Shown piece by piece: positions 38,107-38,962 of a stretch of DNA of 38,962 bases. The stretch spans positions 1 through 38,962 of the forward strand of contig NZ_RHNR01000024.1 in the NCBI RefSeq assembly GCF_003946025.1, read 5' to 3'. The notes beneath the pieces were generated by a model. That model worked only from the letters and a program-made list of their open reading frames with translations, did not search any database and was not told the DNA's origin. A program made the translations under genes and the position numbers. The DNA is from Lacticaseibacillus songhuajiangensis. GTDB lineage: Bacteria; Bacillota; Bacilli; Lactobacillales; Lactobacillaceae. How positions within the stretch are numbered: the stretch's first letter is position 1; each line of letters opens with the position of its first letter.

Positions 38107-38733
38107 TCAATTACGGTGCGGCCGGTTCTCTTCCGGATGACGTAAGGCGTGAACCGTAGCAATCAAGAACACCAACGTCCCGCTACCAATCATCACCCAC
38201 GTGTCCGTTCCCCAACCGTTCAAACGGCCGAATACCGCGGCAAAAGTCAGCCATAATAACCCGACGATGGCCAATCTTATTCTGAGATCAATTACCCGTG
38301 GTTGTACCAGCCGCCAGTATTCGCGCGTCAGGTACTGATTCACAATTGTCGCCAAACTTGTCACAATAATCAAAAAAGAAAGACTGAGTGGCGGCAGAAT
38401 CATGCCAGGCAAGCGTAGTAGGGACCCAATCGTCATCACCAGCAAAATTAGTGACACCGCCTGAATGGCGTGGTAACTCTGCCTTGCTGCCTTCATCCCC
38501 TTGGCCTGCTTGGTCAAATTCATCACAAACTGATCGTCTTCGCGCAGTAAAGTATCCAATGAGAGATTGAACATATCAGCCAACTTAATCAGACTCTCCA
38601 CGTCTGGGTAGGTGCGTCCAGTCTCCCAACCGGAAATAGTCTGCCTTGTGAGATGAAGGCAATCTGCGACCTCTTGCTGCGTCATTTGGTGTGCTTGGCG
38701 TGCCGACTTCAATTTTGCCCCTACCGTTGCCAT
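38107..38733 (-). CDS. XRE family regulator with C-terminal membrane domain
   Basis: N-terminal XRE helix-turn-helix (LKSARQAHQMTQQEVADCLHLTRQTISGWETGRTYPDVESLIKLADMF, residues about 8-55), a linker, then four hydrophobic segments (about 90-106, 113-134, 150-172, 180-200). It is thus a membrane-tethered regulator of about 208 residues, a form frequent in lactobacilli and usually linked to envelope or peptide stress. Start 38733 has GGGAGG 9 nt upstream; the longer in-frame start at 38784 lacks one. No target gene is evident in the window. Confidence 0.87.
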   Translation of the reverse strand: MATVGAKLKSARQAHQMTQQEVADCLHLTRQTISGWETGRTYPDVESLIKLADMFNLSLDTLLREDDQFVMNLTKQAKGMKAARQSYHAIQAVSLILLVMTIGSLLRLPGMILPPLSLSFLIIVTSLATIVNQYLTREYWRLVQPRVIDLRIRLAIVGLLWLTFAAVFGRLNGWGTDTWVMIGSGTLVFLIATVHALRHPEENRPHRN

Positions 38734-38821
38734 GATGAACGCCTCCCGTCTTGGCTTCATCATACGCGCTCGCGGCGCAGTCAACCATCAGAAATCGCGA
38801 CGAGAATTGTTGCGAGGACAT

Positions 38822-38865
38822 GCAAAATGGCATCCACATCAAATTAAGTGTGGATGCCATTTTGC
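38822..38865. terminator. Perfect 17-bp hairpin upstream of the XRE gene
   Basis: Arms GCAAAATGGCATCCACA and TGTGGATGCCATTTTGC are perfect complements with a 10-nt loop. It probably ends a gene entering from the right or left border; the neighbour is outside the window. Confidence 0.65.
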
Positions 38866-38962
38866 TGCACTTGAGCAGTAAGTTTTATTTCCCGGGAACA
38901 ATCGCGCATTTCGCGCCCGTCCCGTGGTATCAACGTTTCTAGCACCATCGATTTTACGGTGG

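Noticed and set aside
1..38962. CRISPR arrays, tRNA or rRNA genes, insertion sequences
   Set aside because: No regularly spaced repeats, cloverleaf-like sequences, rRNA segments or transposase frames were seen on either strand.

Overview
The window looks like a chromosomal segment from a member of the Lactobacillaceae (Firmicutes); the genus cannot be fixed from the sequence. Reasons: strong AGGAGG-type ribosome binding sites, short TTGACA/TATAAT promoters, A/U-flanked hairpin terminators, a bacilli-type RlmH, a RelP-type small alarmone synthetase, a DUF2316 protein and an LtrA protein. Most genes are moderately GC-rich. There are no rRNA, tRNA, CRISPR or insertion-sequence features. Two near-perfect ParB binding sites (parS, about 3638 and 26436) together with rlmH suggest a position in the origin-proximal part of the chromosome.

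Region by region. 1-3550: a leftward sugar-phosphate operon (epimerase, RpiB, truncated GH1 6-phospho-glycosidase) behind a LacI regulator, with two perfect palindromic operators. 3577-5313: leftward TetR, relP and GNAT acetyltransferase. 5441-7763: rightward short-chain reductase and LtrA membrane protein. 7895-9777: leftward adhesin-like DUF4097 protein, a frameshifted dihydrofolate-reductase-like gene and a sugar O-acetyltransferase. 9868-12772: an EIIC-like membrane protein overlapping a DUF915 hydrolase, then a Ser/Lys-rich lipoprotein. 13006-16477: an MBL hydrolase and convergent TetR, then an OhrR-like regulator and its probable target, a disulfide-reductase-like flavoprotein; both carry the same 10-bp palindrome upstream.

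16614-20266: a quinone-reductase-like gene divergent from a persulfide-handling operon (two rhodaneses, a CoA-disulfide reductase-rhodanese fusion and a CstR-type regulator), translationally coupled and preceded by CsoR/CstR-like operators. A near copy of one operator lies directly before the MBL-fold gene at 23815-24657, suggesting a small regulon. 20413-23616: a 7-TM protein resembling PaxB/Pyr4 membrane terpene cyclases, a TetR regulator, an HSL-type esterase and an ACMSD/resorcylate-decarboxylase-like amidohydrolase.

24961-30392: small NTF2-like, DUF2316, MarR, NmrA-like, aldehyde dehydrogenase and DyP peroxidase genes, i.e. stress and detoxification functions; one operon has a 19-bp-spacer MerR-type promoter with no MerR gene in the window. 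30619-34284: an AT-rich solitary SNF2-type helicase next to the 3' end of rlmH, then a resolvase-like protein that has lost its catalytic residues and has ATC at the expected start position behind an excellent promoter and Shine-Dalgarno. 34685-38733: tandem paralogous anion permeases, a DUF2974 hydrolase and an XRE regulator with a membrane domain.

The overall picture is a chromosomal region rich in one-regulator/one-target stress cassettes (redox, sulfur, aldehyde, aromatic), with several genes in visible decay (GH1, DHFR-like, resolvase-like).
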